Shown: positions 13,306 to 26,251 of the stretch, one piece after another
How the letters are laid out: each line of letters opens with the position of its first letter
Numbering within the stretch: the stretch's first letter is position 1
Source of the DNA: Luzula sylvatica
Lineage: Eukaryota; Streptophyta; Magnoliopsida; Poales; Juncaceae
Length of the DNA: 64,000 nucleotides
Assembly (NCBI GenBank): GCA_946800325.1
Contig: OX326959.1
Coordinates: 35,268,908 to 35,332,907, forward strand
Reading direction: 5' to 3'
Made by a program: the position numbers and the translations under genes
Notes under the pieces: model-generated
Databases searched by the model: none
The model's input: only the letters and a program-made list of their open reading frames with translations
What the model was told of the DNA's origin: nothing

Positions 13306-14409
13306 GGGTTCATATAGAAATAACATAAGGACTCCATACTTGACTCCCACAGTTCTTTTTAATTTTTTGGGGCAATCAAAATGTGCAACAATATGCATTT
13401 GATTTCGACATTGTTGGACGTATTAACATTGAAATTTTATTTAACACCTTTAAGTTAATATATTTATTTGGTGATTTGGAAGTAAATCTCCAAGTTAAGA
13501 ATTGATGGTGTATTTGGAGTTGATTATTAATGTAGAAAAAAGGATGTCATGGATGAGCGAGGTCTTGGTTTGCTGGCTCGTGGTGCAAGAACTTTCCTTG
13601 ATTTTTCTATGGTCTATATTGTCGTCTGGACAAATTCTCAATCTAGAAGAAAAGAAAACACAAGGGAGATTATTATATTTGGCCTCCATAATTCTCTTGA
13701 TAATGTCACTATTGCTAATTATCTAGATCCATTGATCTGTTGGCGCATGTATTATTGATGTTGGTAAATCATGATTATTTAATTTTTTTTCATCATATAT
13801 AAAAAAAGAAGATACAAAAATCTACCGTTTCACACATTATTAATTTATTTAATATTTTAAACAAGTTCGTTTACCAATATTTATAATATTAATTAATCAA
13901 ATTTACATCTATAAATTTGGGAAAAAAATTATTGGACCGAATTAATGCACCGTTTAAAATAAACAAAAATATAACATTGAAAATAAAAATAATAAGTTCG
14001 CAAAAATTTGCAAACTTAAAATTAAAATACTTTGTTTTTAAAAAAAACTTGAAAATAAAATAATAAAAATTTGTTAAAATAAATATGACTTGTCATGTGT
14101 AAAATCAAATTATTTTTTAATAATTTTTTATACCACATAATAAATGTGGTTTATCACCTAATTAATACGATTTTGCAACTTAATTAATACAGTTTGTCAC
14201 ATATTATGATTTATTATCTAAAATAATTTTATTGTTTACAATACATTAATTTGAATTTAGTATTAAATTCAGTCAATTAAATTCCTGTCAACACATCAAG
14301 TATTGTGAAAAAATATAAAATTGACAAATATATTTTTTTATAATTATTTAATATATAATTAACATATTCAGACATTTAACATATACAAATTAACAAAACT
14401 AGTATGTCA
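13306..14409. other. Upstream intergenic DNA
   Basis: Short overlapping open frames at 13,500-13,760 match nothing I recognise. The rest is AT-rich. The carrier's distal promoter should lie at the left end. Confidence 0.5.
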
Positions 14410-14417
14410 ATTGTGGG

Positions 14418-14873
14418 CAGTGTTCTGGAAATCGGCCTTGGCGGCCGATTAATCACCGATTAATCGGTAGTCGAGGGTCCGCCGTCGAGATAAACTCTTG
14501 GCGTTTTGTGCTTGGCGGATTTCCGCCAAGCGGCCGCCAAGGGGCCGCCAAGACCGCCAAGCCACCGCCGAGCCGATTTTTAGATGTGTACATTTTTTTT
14601 TTTTTTGCAATTTTTTTGCAATTTTTTTTTTTTTTTTTTTTAAATTTTTTTTTGAATTGTCAACGGGTCCATAGTCTAGTTGGTTGAATGTGAAGCACAA
14701 AAAATCATATATTATGAGAGGTTGTGGGATACTATTCAAAATAATGATCGTTTTTGTTATGGATTGCCAATGGATTTTCATTGACATCAAAAAAATTAGA
14801 CATCAATAATGAAAACGATCGTTTGTCGGATACTATTCAAAAAAATATATTTAGACTAAATTTTTTCATATTT

Positions 14874-14939
<66 letters not shown>

Positions 14940-15170
14940 ATTTGAGTTTATGTTAGTTTAGTGACGTAGTGTATTTTGTTACTTAAATTATTTAAAACTT
15001 ATTAAAAAAATTGTGATTTGTAATTTTGTTTAATTAATTTAAATATTAAATATAAAAAAATAAAAATCCGCCGAGGTCCGCCGAGATTCCCGATTAATCC
15101 TGATTAATCATCCTTGGCGCTTGATGGTCATCTGCCGACCAGCGAGCGCCGAGCGATTTCTGGAACATTG
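14418..15170. mobile_element. Complete hAT MITE, 753 bp
   Basis: A perfect 8-bp duplication ATTGTGGG (14410-14417 and 15171-15178) flanks it. The termini are inverted: CAGTGTTCTGGAAATCG at the left and CAATGTTCCAGAAATCG at the right (inverted), with 14 of 17 positions equal. Subterminal regions carry CCGCCAAG and GATTAATC motifs. The middle holds poly-T and a (TA)n microsatellite (14,880-14,936). There is no transposase. This is an intact relative of the split element at 21,703-40,628. Confidence 0.9.
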
Positions 15171-15178
15171 ATTGTGGG

Positions 15179-15849
15179 TCGTTAATTGTTCGTGTCAATT
15201 ATTCACGTGAATTATATAGGATGTATGGGTGAAATTGGGGCAGAGTAAATGGCCTCAAAATTGAATAGGTTGTGTTAGAGTAGTCAATGGTTTAGATTCC
15301 ATGATTATAGGAAAAGGAATTACAGTTTGATACTTCTTTCTTTTTTCTCTTTAATCTTTTGGCACAATTTGATTTTTAGATTCCATGATTATAGGAGATG
15401 GAATTCCAGTTTGATACTCTTTTCGTTTTTCTCTTTAATCTTTTGGCACAATTTGATGTGTGTCCCCCTTGAAAATATCAAAATATTATTATAAAAACGA
15501 AAATATATAATGTTTTCATGATATGTCTAATTATTGGCTCGCAATTAGGAGGGTAAATGGACCAGATACGGATGGGTAACCGTATTTGTATTCGTGTATT
15601 TTTTTCAAAATACGAATAATAGTTGGATACGGTTCGGATATACAAATACGACTATAATATAATCGAATGCGAATTACTTTCGGAACCTCAAACGGTTGTT
15701 ATATCCTAATTATATTATTTATTATAAAGTATTTAGTACAAAAAATAAGTCTCATTGTAAATATTAAATTGTATATAATAATATAAAAAAATATTATCAT
15801 GTCAATCGTTAAATATAGTAAGTATTCGAGACATTATAAGTATCATTAT

Positions 15850-15891
<42 letters not shown>

Positions 15892-16040
15892 TAAAAAAAA
15901 AATCACAAAAAGTAATAAAGTTATCAAAATATAAATGTGAAGGAAATACAGTTTATGACCAACAAGTAAAATATACATGTAAGAATAAACGAACGTACGC
16001 GTTCGTGGAAATAAAAGAATTTATAATAAGATAATGCACA
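15179..16040. other. Intergenic DNA with small repeats
   Basis: Two tandem copies (period ~84 bp) of TTTAGATTCCATGATTATAG... lie at 15,291-15,460. A hAT-like piece with GATACGGTTCGGATA motifs lies near 15,549-15,690. A (CAA)n microsatellite is at 15,853-15,890. No gene is supported. Confidence 0.6.
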
Positions 16041-16050
16041 ACTGAATTTC

Positions 16051-16190
16051 AGGGGATGTTTCGTTCGAACGGAATAATTTATCCGTTCGAACGGAAGCAT
16101 ACGAGTTTTTGTGCAATATGATTGCACATGGTTTACTCAGAGATGAAACTCATTCCATTCGAACGGAGCATGCTATTCGTTCGAACGGAA
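16051..16190. repeat. Four copies of a 14-bp palindrome, TTCGTTCGAACGGA type
   Basis: CGTTCGAACGG or a one-base variant occurs four times in two pairs: near 16,053 and 16,083, and near 16,152 and 16,178. The paired layout resembles the larger array at 56,463-57,000, so this is probably an LTR remnant. The flank to about 16,260 has no gene. Confidence 0.7.
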
Positions 16191-16657
16191 GGTGTTCTGA
16201 CAATGTATATAATAGTTATACACACTCCTTGCCCCATCCTTATTCTATAAACAAACTGGGGAGTCCTGTGATAGACCCATTTTTTTTATGATGGACTCTT
16301 TTTCAAAAAGTATTTAAAGATATTTTAGTTATTTATCAATTAATTATACGTATTTTATGTTGTTGCATAGTATTAAATGATAAATATACATTTGAATCTT
16401 ACAAAAAATATATTAGTCGACAAATAGTCAAAATTATTTTTTTGAAAAAGATTCTATCATAGAACTTCCCGAACTATATATATGATGTGTGTCTCTCTCT
16501 CCAACTAATCAAATCATGTCTAAATTCATTGTAACAAGAAGGAGAAAATATGATTATCTCCATTAGAGATAAAAAGAAGTAATTAAGCAAGTGTAAGTTT
16601 GTGTCGTCTAGGTAGTCACGTACATAACCAACAAACGACAACTCACGTGGATACGAG

Positions 16658-17633
16658 CAGGGGCGGCTCAAATATTTCGGAGGCTCTCGGCAAATATTAA
16701 GAATGATACTATGTTATTTTTATTATTTCTTTTAATGAATCAAAATGAAAATTTTATTAATTTTTTTTTTTTGAAATAATTTTTTTTTATTAATTAAAAT
16801 AAACTAAAACTTGTAAAAACAAAATAATAATAGAATAGTACATTGTACCTACATATCACGAAAAACATCCAAGTATGATGATTCAGATAAGAATCATCCT
16901 TCAATGCATAAACATTCAAATTTCAAACAAAATAGATTGTTTTCCAAATATCAAATTAAAAATAAATCAAACAACAAACTAGATATTTGACATCAGATCA
17001 AATTAAACATATAAAATATTGAAGTAAAACAACATAGAAAGTGCAGAAGACCAAACAGGAAACTGAGCAATTATGATTGAGTATCCAAGATTTAACAAAT
17101 CAAAAGAAGATCTATGATTATTGTTATGCCATTAAAATTTCTCATTTTTTAAGAATAAAACATGAGAAGAAGCAAGAAAATCGAGCAATCAGATTCAACA
17201 AAAGAAATTGCATTACAGACGCAATGTGTATTTGAAAAACAAAGAACATAATAATCTCAATTTAAAAGGAATATTGATCTCTATTAAAGGAGAAATAAAA
17301 TATTAAATAAATCAAAGATATTAGATTAATCAGTGACAAATCTGAGGAGTTATATTAGGGGAAACTGGCTTGATAGAGATGGAAATTTTCAAATACAGAA
17401 ACGAGCACAAATTTGGGAACTAGAATAATTTTCAAATTTCATAAGATTTAGGAAAGATTGACAATTTAGTGAGAAACTTGCACAATTAGAGGAAGAAATA
17501 ATCAAGGCGACCTGTGTAAATATTTTCAACAAAGGTATATAATAATATATAGTTGTATATTATCTATGGGCCTTCAATTCTTTCGGGTCTCTCGACCTAC
17601 GTCTAGATGGCCTATGTATCTGAGCCGCCCCTG
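16658..17633. mobile_element. Complete non-autonomous hAT element, 976 bp
   Basis: A perfect 8-bp target duplication GATACGAG lies at 16650-16657 and 17634-17641. The terminal inverted repeats are exact for 13 bp (CAGGGGCGGCTCA ... TGAGCCGCCCCTG). The inside is AT-rich with no transposase frame. Both ends and the duplication are undamaged, suggesting a fairly recent insertion. Confidence 0.93.
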
Positions 17634-17641
17634 GATACGAG

Positions 17642-18876
17642 TAGAGAAGTAACACACGTGTGACTCTCGGTTGTGATCAACGAATAAGAAGTTGGAGTTA
17701 GACCGAAAATGTTTTGGTTCGACAAAGAAGAAGACGAGTACTTGTTCAAAGGTGTCAAGTAGTGTGGGCATGAGACACACGCGTTGCCGGAAAGCAAGCA
17801 CAAAGAAGAAATAAGTGCGTCAACCGTTCGTTCGTGATCGATTTCACGAGGTATGCGCTGTAATATTGGATATTGCATAAGTATTGAACGATCGAATCGA
17901 CAGTGTGATCCTGGATTAAAGGAACGATCGAATCGACGGTTGTAAATCACAATGGTAGAGACCCGAGTTCGAATCGACGGTGTGATCTTGGATTAAAGGA
18001 CGGTGTGATCCTGGATTAAAGGAACTTGGTGGTTTGTACTATGGTATCCTCTGATAGAGACCCGACTTTGAAACTCGGTTGAAGCAATTATTTTTGCAAA
18101 AAGATTGTATTAACAATTCAAGTGTTTTTTTTCCAACATTAGAGTACCCAGTAAATTATACTATACAAAATTTATAGTTACATGCGAATATCAAATTATA
18201 AGACTATATAACATTTAAATATTTTTTAATAAATAAAATTTATAATATATATTACAAAAGTATTATATGTATATAAAATTAATTATCCTCACATTGCAAT
18301 AAAGTCACCATCATCAATTCAACTGGGTTTTAGGACTGATATTTTCCTATATTATATAGGATTATAAACAATAAACACAATTGACATTTTTTATGAAAGA
18401 TATAACTAAAGTATTATTTTAATCAATTTAAAATGAAAATCAATAATAATTCTACAGATACATTTCTCGACTCAATATATATTAAAAGGAAATACAAATA
18501 TATATTTCTTTTTGAAAACGTAATCCCGGCACGAAGGACAATTTTGTATCCATAGTTTCATTTGTGCCCTCAAATCATAAAATAATATGACACAGTCCAT
18601 AAGAAATACATAATATTGCACACACATCAAAGAATAAATTACGAAGTGTTAAAATTCAAAGAAAATATTTTTTTATCGAGCAAAATGAATAAGTTTCATA
18701 TATACCTGATATTATCTTCGTGCTTCATGTTCACAACTACAACATAAAACTATTCACATATTTAGGAACATTGCAAAATTCAATAATAGATAAAAAAAAA
18801 TATTAAAAAAATATGTATTTTATGTATAATCATTACATAATTTATGTATTTTTTTTTGTAAAACATATAACTTATT
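17642..18876. other. Unrecognised sequence with short direct repeats
   Basis: GTGATCYTGGATTAAAGGA recurs near 17,903, 17,981 and 18,003. A minus-strand open frame (17950-17612, 112 aa) crosses the right border of the hAT insertion and is not recognised. The rest, to 18,876, is AT-rich with no gene. Confidence 0.4.
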
Positions 18877-20416
18877 GGGGCCGTTTGGCAAGCGGAATTA
18901 GTAGAGTGGAATTGGATTATAAAGTGGAGAAGTAAAAAGTTCTGGAATTGGTAATTTCACGGTTTGTTTGGATGTTCAAATTATAAAATGCTGGAAAATA
19001 TAATTTTCTGTTTGGTTGTTTAAAAAATTCTGGAATTATGTTAATTGTGAATATTGAAATGATTTTTTTTGTTTAAATTAGCAAAATTACAAAGTATTAT
19101 TATTTGATTATCACTACTAAAAACTAAAAATTTAGAGAAATCAAATATTCTCTTTAATCTCAAAAATATAAAAATCTTATATGGAAACATAATCATTAAC
19201 ACTAACAACTAATAAAACAGAATAGAAAAATTACACAATTTCAATCAAATTAATTTGTAAAAGAACCTACTGATCATATATTCAATCAAATAACACAATT
19301 CACGTGTGTAATTTCAAACAAAAACTTACCAACAAAAATTTCAGTGTAATACTTGCATAATTAATAATAATTAATATTGTTTGCACACTCACATAACTAA
19401 TATTGATAATGTATATCCAATATTAGCAGACATTCCATTCGCCAAGTTGACATACAAATTACTTCGAATTATGACTTCATTAAGCCTTAAAATTTTATTC
19501 AAAGCAAATTTATTTACACAAAATTACTTCAACCCATGTACAAGAGAAATCTTATCTTATTATATAGCTAAATTTAACTCATCTAAAATCTCAACTTAGT
19601 TTCAATTTTGAAAAACAAAAATCAATTTGTTTAATTATTGAGTTCTGGTTCTCAATTAATCCTTAGAACTATAGTTGAGAACTCATAATGTATCATATGT
19701 GCCCATGCTTCCTGAAAACTGAGTATGTTATAAATCACAACTATGAATGGAAGCATAAAAGAAAAGTGCCAGTATTTTCACTGATTCAAACTGAACTGGT
19801 ATTGAACGAATCCTCTTCTAATTATTAGGAATATAAGTATTAATTGTTTATAATTCACACAAGTTCTTTTTTCCGTAATCCAAGACCAGAGAAGAAAGAA
19901 AGGTGAACTAATCTCGCTCAAGTAAGCCTTTTCAGAAAGAAAGAAAAAATCAAAAATAACCCAACTATGTTAAGAGAGAGACCACCTGAGACAAATATAG
20001 TGAAATGGAATGTCTGCTCCAAGGGGAAGGGGGGGCAAAAATAACCCAACTATGTTAAGAGAGAGACCACCTGGCGACGGGAAGGGGAGGCAAAGCAACC
20101 ATTAGAGAGAGAAGATGAGGTCCTGAGGGGAGAACCTGGAGAGCAGAGAGAAGCTTCACGAGAAAGAAAAAGAACTTAGGCGAGAGAGGGATGAGATTAG
20201 AGCGTTGAAAGAGACGAGATGAGATTACCCAACTTTTTAAGTTTTACCGGATCTTGCAGCTCCAACTTTTTACGGAGCCAATTTTTGCCGGTATAGAAGG
20301 GAAAAAAATATTCCAGCAAATATTAATTCCTAGTTTGATACGTACCAAACAGAGAATTTACGTTTTGCCGCATTATAAAATTATTTTCCTCACTAAATTC
20401 CTGCACGCCAAACAGC
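18877..20416. mobile_element. PIF/Harbinger- or hAT-like MITE
   Basis: The left end GGGGCCGTTTGGCAAGCGGAA pairs with the right end, which inverted reads GCTGTTTGGCGTGCAGGAA. GTTTGGATGTTCAAATTATAAAATG-type subterminal motifs lie inside the left end. I could not fix the target duplication. The inside carries an imperfect direct repeat (AAAAATAACCCAACTATG near 19,949 and 20,036) and no transposase. Confidence 0.5.
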
Positions 20417-20493
20417 ATTCGAAGCGCAGCAAGATACCCTCTAATATATATAGTAATTAAATGATTTCTTTTAATATATACATTGGATTCGTC

Positions 20494-20667
20494 TTGTCTT
20501 TCATTTATTTCTTAAAAAAGAAATCAATTTTGCGATCGTCTTTCATTTATTTCATAAAAAAGAAATCAATTTTGCGATTGTCTTTCGTCTTTCATTTAGT
20601 TCTTTAAAAAAAATCAATTTTGCGATTGTCTTTCATTTATTTCTTAAAAAGAAAACAATTTTGCGAG
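20494..20667. repeat. Tandem repeat, ~55-bp unit, 4 copies
   Basis: CTTTCATTTATTTCWTAAAA followed by AAATCAATTTTGCGA is repeated four times with small changes. Confidence 0.85.
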
Positions 20668-22721
20668 CTTTGACATAAGTAAAGATGAACATTATAATGA
20701 ATAAACGTGGAGTATGCCTATTTATAATTAATGTATATATTAATATTAATTATATTTAGGGGTTGTTTGGATAGCCTTATTACAAACTACACAAGAAATG
20801 TAATTCATGTTGTCGATGCTTCTGCAATAGGGAATACAATGTTCTATGTTTGGATGCAAGATGTTGAAATTTCTGCGATTACAATTCTATTGTTTGGATG
20901 ATACATATTAAAACTATTGTTGTTCTAAAGAACAATAAAATATTATCTATGATAAACTAATAATCTTTCATAAAATTGAATTAGGAGTCCGTAATTAAAT
21001 AAAACTCTACAAAATTGAACTAATAAAAATACAATAGAACTAAAATACATATATTATTTATATTGATTTTTTCATTCTGAAAATAAAATTACACAATGCA
21101 ATGAAAAAGTGGGAACAAATACATATACATATTTACTTTAGAGATTTTTTTATTATCCCTAGTTCAATCCAAATTAAATCGTAACAAAGCATCCAAGAAT
21201 ATTGAAGACGGGTTCACGATCCTAAGCAAGACTGAAACGACTCGCAATCTTAATCGACCCGAATTCGAAATAATTCGATTTTACCCGTCTGTTTTTCCAT
21301 TTCTACCCACTGACAATGAATATATACACCACTGATTCAAGGTAAAGCAAAGAGAATTTGAAACTAAATTAACTTTTTTGCTTTAATTTGAGAAAAAATA
21401 TCATTAAATTAGTTGTTGATCAGACTAACTATTAAAGTAATGAAGATAATTAGCATAATACCAGAAACATACATCACTCTTGGCATGGGCCACGTATGTT
21501 TTTTTTTGTATCTTTCAACAAATTATTAGCCCCACATATGACGTGTACGTGAATGCATTATTTATATCATACATTTTATGCTTTATTAATTCTTGGATTA
21601 TGTTTGTAGTGATTTGTTTTCTAAAAATGCAAGATTAAGAAGGAATCGAGACAGTTTCAGAGTCTCTTGCCAGATTTTCTATCTTCTCTCTAAGAAAATA
21701 ACCAAGGTTCTAAAAATCGGCCTAGACGGCCGCTTAGACGCTAGGCACCGACCAATCGCCTGGGTTTAGCCTAATCGTTTTTGTCTAGACGGAATTCATC
21801 ATAGGCCCGCTTAGATACCTCCTAGGCGCCGAATAATTCCGCCTAGGCCCACCAACACTTAATTTTTTTTTTTTTTTTTATGATCTGCATCCTTCTCTTT
21901 CTTTTTTCCCTTTTCTTTTTTCTATTTTTAGTAACTTTATTTTGTGATTATTTGCAATGTTTTTAAAACCGAATCGGACATCGACCCGGTCGAGTGTCGG
22001 GTCACTGGTTCACCGGTCGGACCGATGGGTCAACCGGTTCAATCGCTGGTTTAAAATTGTTAACAAAATTATCATATCTAAATTATTAGATGAATTAAGA
22101 AAATATGCTAGAATCTTTTGAATTTAAGCATTATACAGATTTTAGGATTTTGATTTGAACCATTTAAAAAATTAACGAAGTCCTTCCTAAAATTAGGGAT
22201 TTCGATCAACCATCGTAATAAAATATGCTTTTCTTAATAGTATCCTAATAATCGGACGAATTGAAATTAGGTTCATATAATTGAGAACAAGCCGAGGTTT
22301 TCGATAAAATCCGAGAAGAAACAAGACAAATGCAATATCGTCAATTGGAGGATTTACAAATCGCCATTGTTCTCTGATTCGAACCTTCTCCGACTACCAG
22401 TGCTAGTGCCGTGAATTGCGATAACCGAAACCGCCAATTGTTCTCCAACTGGAGACTGCATCTGATATCGCGAAATAACTTCTCTGACTGACAATAAAAC
22501 AAGAGGGTCTGCAAATTATAATTACCTTCAATCGATAACTTCTCTGATTAGCGAATTAAATTCTACTTCAATCAACAAATCAATAATTACCACCAATTGG
22601 AGACTGCTCTCTCTGCCAGTTCCAGACTGCAACTGGTCTAGTTAATTATTAAGAACATATCTAAGTTAAAAGAGTAGAGAGAAATACCGTCTGTCAGTGA
22701 CGCATTTCAAGACGTAATTTA

Positions 22722-22829
22722 CATCTGGAAATCGCAGTTCTTAGTGCCGAGGTGAACATCTACAACAAGTATCCTCTAAAGGTCCTTCTCCATCTGAGAC
22801 AAAGCCCCTATAGGTGCCAGAGTCACCAT
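22722..22829 (-). pseudogene. Exon-1 fragment of 40S ribosomal protein SA (uS2)
   Basis: On the minus strand an ATG at 22829 opens a frame containing ALSQMEKD, then DVHLGTKNCDFQM. The latter is the hallmark N-terminal block of ribosomal protein SA, which normally follows a stretch like QLSxKExDIQMMLAA. A TAG interrupts the frame after EKDL, and the homology stops at QM, where the normal protein continues ERYVFKRR. It is a dead first-exon fragment. The flank to about 22,200 has no gene that I recognise. Confidence 0.72.
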
Positions 22830-23007
22830 GATTGCTGGTTTCTAGGGTTTGAAGAGAGAGAAAGAGCTGGGTGTAAGTAGAAAAGTCCTAATGAAAACGC
22901 ATGAAAACTCAGTGCAACCAATTGGCTTGGCATCACCATGGCAAAAGGAAAAGTGAGGGGAAGATAAGCTAGGTCGAGAAGAGGATAAGAAAGGGGAATG
23001 AAAAAAA

Positions 23008-23765
23008 GGGGAATTCTTCAAAAAAAACTTTTCTGAAAATTTTGAAAAACCCCTCTACTTTTAGAAAACCCCCTATTTTTTTTAGATTCTCTCAAAAATC
23101 CCCTATATTTTTTGCTTCTTCAAAAATCCCCTAATTTTTTTAGATTCTCTCAAAAACCCCTTATCTTTTTATTATGTTTTTTAAAAAATAACCATTATAC
23201 CCTTTAGTTTTATTTTTTAAATTTCTATAATTTAATAAATAATGAATATATATTAAACTATTATAAAAAAATTAAAAATAAATAATACATGATATTATAA
23301 TATTATAATAAATAATATATAGTATTAAAATATTATAATAAATAATATATTGATATTAAAATATCATTTTCAACAATTATTATAATATTTTAATATCAAT
23401 ATATTATTCATTATAATAATTTAATATCTATGTATTATTTATTATAATATTTTAATATCAATAAATAATATATGATATTAAATTATTATAATATTTTTAT
23501 TGATATTTTAATATCAATAAAATTATAAAAAATAAATAATGCATGTTATTATATTATTATAACATTTTTATAGATATTTTAATATCAATAAAATTATAAA
23601 AAATAAATAATGCATGATATTAAAATATTATAATAAATAATACACATATATTAAATTATTATAATAAATAATATATTGATATTAAAATATTATAATAATT
23701 GTTGAAAATGATATTTTAATATCAATATATTATTTATTATAATATTTTAATATATTATATATTTA
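23008..23765. mobile_element. Truncated copy of the fold-back element
   Basis: It begins GGGGAATTCTTC and continues with the CCCCTA...TTTTTAGATTCTCTC repeat block, then the AT-rich TTGATATTAAAATAT core, matching 39,037-39,770 closely. It lacks the inverted right arm of the complete copy. Alternatively its left arm pairs with the right arm at 40,059 as the end of a ~17-kb element; flanks ATGAAAAAA and ACGAAAAAT are only 7 of 9 equal and low-complexity. Confidence 0.65.
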
Positions 23766-24895
23766 AAAATATATCACATTTAGTGATACATATATTAAAA
23801 AAAAAGGTAAACATTAACAGACTATGACATTATTAATCATTTAATCAAACCACCGAATGATTATCAAATTGTAATTTTTGGAAGGATATGAACCTGGACC
23901 CGCACAAATATTTATAATAAGTATGTAAAAAAAATGATTTTGCACTAAAAAAAAATTAAAATTAAATTTTAAATGATGGTAAAAAATGTACTTACTATAT
24001 GATGTTCGATGTTTTCTCGTCCCACGTTGATCTTATTTTTTTATATTATTTTATATTTTATTTATACTATATGAATAAAAGATACGTTGTAATTATATCG
24101 GTTTTTTTATACTATGGATGTTATTTATATATTTTTGAATATTATTTATAATTTTTTATTATACATCTTTATAATTTTCATCTGATTTATATCTTTTTTA
24201 TATTTGGGATTAAAAATATATTATTATTATGTTTTATATTATGGATTAAAGATTTGTTGTTTATTTATATTTTTATATTCTTATAATATTATTTATATCT
24301 ATTTTCATACTTGAATTAATTTTTTTTTGTTATTTATACATTTTTACTATATCATGAATTACATATATGTTATTATTTATATTTCTACATTTTTTTATAC
24401 TATAAAAAATATTTGTTGTTATTTATACATTTTTATCATTATAAAATGTTCTTTGCTTGCGTTTTTTTGTTAAACATGTGTTTTTACGACGTGACGCTCT
24501 GTAGTTAAAATGAACTGTCGAGACTTGAGAGTATTAAGGGGGAAGTGAATTAGCAATTTTCAAAAAATAATTTCCGAATTAAATTTTATGAATCAATTCA
24601 TGTATGTTATTTTACTCATTTTTCTAAAAAGAAAAAAAAATTCTAAAAATTTATCACGAAGATAGGATAACTAAATCAAACAAAAAAACTGAGACTCATT
24701 CACAATCACAATCAGAATTCACATGAAAAAACAAGGCAGCAAATTAATGCGGGAAAAGAAGGGACGCGGATGGACACGTGTCGCCCGTCGGGCGAGGGGA
24801 GAGGGGCAAAATCAAATGCAATGAATGAATTTGGAATTTTGTAGCGTACCGCAAATCCCTCAATTCCTCTGTTTCTTTCCAAAACGGATGGATGA
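23766..24895. other. AT-rich DNA without a recognised gene
   Basis: Nothing is supported until a GC-richer block at 24,750-24,895, whose minus-strand frames match nothing I recognise. Confidence 0.5.
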
Positions 24896-24903
24896 GGTAC
24901 CAA

Positions 24904-25396
24904 TATAAATTAGTCAATTTGTCAATAGTTCGCGAATAATACACGAATTATACGAATTTTGAAAAATACGCGAAGTCTAATTCAGTGATTCGGAAATATT
25001 CGCGAATTTTATGGCCAAAAAATATTCGGCCGATTTTTTGCCGAATTCAGTGATTTTTTGCCGAATTTTTAATTGTTTTTATTTATTGCAATTACTATGT
25101 AACATGAGTCATATCATGAATTTTAAGTTAGTCAATTCGCTAATAGTTCGCGAATAATATACGAATTATACGAATTTTGAAAAACACGCGAACTTCGCGG
25201 TATTATATTTTGCCGAATTTTTTGAACCGAATTTTTAATAAAAATCGTATTATACACGAACCTATACGAATACGAATATTATCCATTCACGTTTTTTAGG
25301 TCCGAAATTTTTGCAGTATGAAAAAACGCACTATCCGAATTATACACGAACGTATTTCGTATCGTATTATTATCGTATTCCCGAATGACTGACTAT
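24904..25396. mobile_element. hAT-like MITE, 493 bp
   Basis: A perfect 8-bp duplication GGTACCAA lies at 24896-24903 and 25397-25404. Inside, AGTTCGCGAATAATAYACGA occurs twice (near 24,927 and 25,146) and TATACGAA motifs recur towards the right end. The terminal repeats are weak (TTAGTCAATTTG left, ATAGTCAGTCATTCGG right inverted). No coding capacity. Confidence 0.75.
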
Positions 25397-25404
25397 GGTA
25401 CCAA

Positions 25405-26251
25405 CGTACCGTACCGGTTTTTTACTTTTTTTTTTTTTTATCGTGATTTGTGATTTCTGTTGATGAATTTTGGCCATCATGTGAAAACGTGGCGTGATCC
25501 ATTCATTCTCCCTTTCTTTCTTATATCCGACAATCAAGAAGGGACCCATCATTTTATCGAGATTTCAATCAAATATGGATTTGACATTTTTGTATTTTTG
25601 CATGTTTTTTGAGGTGGAATTGATCCATCAACGTGACACGTATGAGGGTGTGTGGTTTATGTGGCTCCCCTACTTATAAATTATAATAAAATTCAAGAAA
25701 GATTCAATTTATTTATTGCTATCTTGTTGGGCATGTGCAAGCACAGACTATTCAAACTGCCATGCCACCGTCGACTTTATTCAACAAAATAAAATAATTA
25801 TATACAAACTATAAATCATGTTTTGAAATTGATTTCAAATATTAACCTTTTATAATCTTGATATTTCTGTCCCAAGAAGATGATTAAATTTAAAATATTA
25901 ACTTTCTCAAATATTAAATTGTTAATGATTCAATCTGAATAGGAATATAGAATGAATCATGAAATATTTATGCTAATTAGTTTGTAACCAGGAATATATT
26001 TATGAATAATGAATCTGAATAGATATATCATTTACACAACTTCAAATAAGATTTTTTTTTTTTATTTGTAACCAGGAATTCATTCTTTTAATTCAAGTAA
26101 TAATAGGTCTTGATAGCTGGCTAATTAGTTTTATCCTTTTCTGTATTTGTATTTTTGGTTAGTATGATTATGATATACGTGTGAGCATTTGTTTGATTTG
26201 ATTACTACTATTATTATTTATTATATTATATATTATATTATAATATCTTTG
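25405..26251. other. AT-rich DNA without a recognised gene
   Basis: Short open frames near 25,494-25,679 match nothing I recognise. An ATTTATG-rich stretch repeats CCAGGAAT motifs near 25,990 and 26,073. Confidence 0.5.

Noticed and set aside
13495..13758. Frames of 64-74 codons on both strands
   Set aside because: Mutually overlapping, no recognised family, no splice or promoter support.
17612..17950. 112-codon minus-strand frame as a protein gene
   Set aside because: It enters the hAT element at its right border, has no recognised motif and overlaps short direct repeats.
17903..18020. tRNA-like GTTCGAATC sequence
   Set aside because: No acceptor, D or anticodon stems can be paired around it.
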